Positions 13,975 to 15,205 of a stretch of 15,205 nt of DNA are shown here, piece after piece. The stretch comes from an uncultured Fretibacterium sp. (GTDB lineage: Bacteria > Synergistota > Synergistia > Synergistales > Aminobacteriaceae): the NCBI GenBank assembly GCA_937892105.1, contig CALAUZ010000186.1, positions 1 to 15,205 of the forward strand. The letters run 5' to 3'. Under the pieces are notes generated by a model, which was not told the DNA's origin, did not search any database, and saw only the letters and a program-made list of their open reading frames with translations. Position 1 is the stretch's first letter. Each line of letters begins with the position of its first letter. A program made the translations under genes and the position numbers.

Positions 13975-13994
13975 AAGGAGCAATTAACAACTTG
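13975..13994 (+). promoter_or_regulatory. Ribosome binding site and TTG start of the second kinase
   Basis: AAGGAG (13975-13980) lies 11 bases before TTG (13992-13994). In this frame the first ATG is 43 codons in, after the first membrane helix has already begun, so TTG is the start that fits the protein. Confidence 0.6.
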
Positions 13995-15205
13995 GATAGC
14001 AATTACATTATTGAAGCCCAGATCGCTGTAATATTTCTGAGCGCGACACTTTGTATTTACCTTCAAATTATTTACGCAGGAACATCATCAGACAAAAAAG
14101 GACTCCTCCGATATTGCTACATGACAACCGCGAGCATTTTCGCAGAGGTAATAGCCTCCCTCATTCTCGCAAACAGTAAGGCTTGTTCACCAGTTGCTGA
14201 ATATTTCTGCCGACTCATGATTCAGTGTACGAATTGCGGAGTGTATTTCATGTTCATGCGTTACATATCGTGCTTCGGAACTGACACGCCCGGCAAAAAG
14301 AACATGCTTTACGCCCAAAATATTATGCTCGGCGTATTCTTCTGGTTGATGTTGGCGGGGTATTTCACTGGCGCAAATTACTCCATCACACCCAGAGGAG
14401 TCAGTGAGGGTGCATTGTGCTGGGTATTGTCATCGGGATTCTTATTGCTGTGGTCATTGTGGACGTGGGTAGAAATATTCCTTTACCGCAGAGCTTTCAC
14501 ACGCGGGCAACTCATAGCTCTTATAGTGAACCTTGCTGTGTGCTGGGTGATAATTGGCATTCAGCATCAGTTCTTCCCGAAGATTCCCGTGCAATTCATC
14601 ATCATATCCGTGAACGTGTATCACTATTTCTTCCTCCTTGAGACTCCAGCGTACAGAGATCTTGAGCGCACACTCGAACGACTCCGCAAAGCTAAAGCCA
14701 TCGCTGACGAAGCAAACGAACAAGCTATAGCTGCCGACAAAGCTAAAGGTGAATTTCTCGCCAACATGAGCCACGAAATCAGAACGCCACTCACAACAAT
14801 TCTCGGAATGGATGAGGTTATTCTCCGTAAGCATGAGGCCGGGCCAATATATGAATACGCACGGGATATTCAGAGCGCGGGCAATACTCTTCTTCACATC
14901 ATCAACGACATATTAGACTTCTCGAAAATTGAGTCAGGACAGCTTGAACTCGCCGCAAGAAATTATGACCTCGCCAGAGTCTTGCGTGATGTCGACAACA
15001 TGATAAAGATTCGCGCTGAACAAAAAGGACTCCAATACATAGCGCAGATTGATGACACATTGCCGGATGAGTTATTCGGCGACAGGATAAGAGTCCATCA
15101 AGTTATGGTCAACATCCTCAACAACGCAGTCAAATACACCAAGAAAGGCAGCGTCAAATTCACACTTACGGGCGTTAAGGGCGATGACAGATCGGAAGAG
15201 CGTCG
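13992..15205 (+). CDS. Seven-TM sensor histidine kinase, truncated by the contig end
   Basis: An open frame from TTG 13992 runs off the window; 399 genuine codons are present before the last 17 bases, which are sequencing adapter. About seven hydrophobic segments occupy residues 4-220, without a large periplasmic domain. A charged coiled-coil-like helix (LERTLERLRKAKAIADEAN) leads into HisKA with His261 in NMSHEIRTPLTTILG, then DILDFSKIESGQ. The ATPase domain begins with the N box NILNNAVKYT (Asn378) and is cut before its G boxes. It closely resembles the divergent hybrid kinase next door in the HisKA region (same NMSHEIRTP, IND-LDFSK and LNNA-KYT blocks), so the two are probably paralogues. 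Whether it carries receiver or HPt domains cannot be seen. Confidence 0.88.
   Translation, partial: MDSNYIIEAQIAVIFLSATLCIYLQIIYAGTSSDKKGLLRYCYMTTASIFAEVIASLILANSKACSPVAEYFCRLMIQCTNCGVYFMFMRYISCFGTDTPGKKNMLYAQNIMLGVFFWLMLAGYFTGANYSITPRGVSEGALCWVLSSGFLLLWSLWTWVEIFLYRRAFTRGQLIALIVNLAVCWVIIGIQHQFFPKIPVQFIIISVNVYHYFFLLETPAYRDLERTLERLRKAKAIADEANEQAIAADKAKGEFLANMSHEIRTPLTTILGMDEVILRKHEAGPIYEYARDIQSAGNTLLHIINDILDFSKIESGQLELAARNYDLARVLRDVDNMIKIRAEQKGLQYIAQIDDTLPDELFGDRIRVHQVMVNILNNAVKYTKKGSVKFTLTGVKGDDRSEER
15189..15205. other. Illumina TruSeq adapter remnant at the contig end
   Basis: The final 17 bases, AGATCGGAAGAGCGTCG, are identical to the start of the TruSeq adapter read through from the P5 side (known sequence). 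An exact 17-base match placed precisely at the terminus is very unlikely by chance. These bases should be trimmed; the last six residues of the kinase frame are not biological. Confidence 0.95.

Noticed and set aside
14454..14897. Minus-strand open frame of 147 codons opposite the second kinase
   Set aside because: The plus frame there carries the HisKA motif with catalytic His261, so this is a shadow frame.

Overview
The window reads as one end of a metagenomic contig from an anaerobic, amino-acid-using bacterium. Genes are close-packed and GC is moderate. Strong AGGAGG-type ribosome binding sites occur, TTG starts are frequent, and UGA is used as stop. A LivHMGF-type branched-chain amino acid importer, a cdd-era pair and membrane-sensor kinases would suit a gut Synergistota-like organism. 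That placement is a guess from gene content; a Firmicutes-like host is not excluded. The last 17 bases (15189-15205) equal an Illumina TruSeq adapter, so the right end is a library artefact and not genome sequence.

Layout. (1) 1-673, plus: the tail of an unknown gene overlaps a GNAT acetyltransferase gene by ATGA, a toxin-antitoxin-like arrangement. (2) 807-4261, plus: livH, a livM-livG fusion and livF form a tight importer operon that has no substrate-binding protein gene and ends in an intrinsic terminator. (3) 4280-5293, minus: a lone, AT-rich family 2 glycosyltransferase gene. (4) 5477-7844, plus: a YitT-family membrane protein gene and, 1 base later, a NYN-domain (PIN-like nuclease) gene with an unrecognised N-terminal half, followed by a terminator. 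(5) 7879-8457, minus: a small secreted protein of unknown function. (6) 8539-10440, plus: a flavodoxin-fold NAD(P)H oxidoreductase, cytidine deaminase and the GTPase Era. (7) 13870-10516, minus: a hybrid histidine kinase (6 TM, HisKA, HATPase, REC, HPt) followed by an output-less response regulator with a degenerate and an intact receiver. (8) 13992-15205, plus: a second, divergently transcribed 7-TM histidine kinase, cut off by the contig end.

How the parts may work together. The Liv operon should import branched-chain or other hydrophobic amino acids, with a binding protein supplied from elsewhere. The kinase pair and the double-receiver regulator look like a local phosphorelay: His218 to Asp519 to His682 to Asp216 of the regulator. 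No DNA-binding output is encoded here. Most start regions carry a TGn-extended -10 element with no good -35 box.

No tRNA, rRNA, CRISPR array, insertion sequence or origin was seen. No gene-free stretch exceeds 300 bases; the longest, 5294-5476, holds two divergent promoter candidates and two ribosome binding sites. The most second-look-worthy items are the YitT-NYN gene pair, the hairpin that places the livH start codon in its loop, the pseudo-receiver regulator, and the adapter at the right edge.
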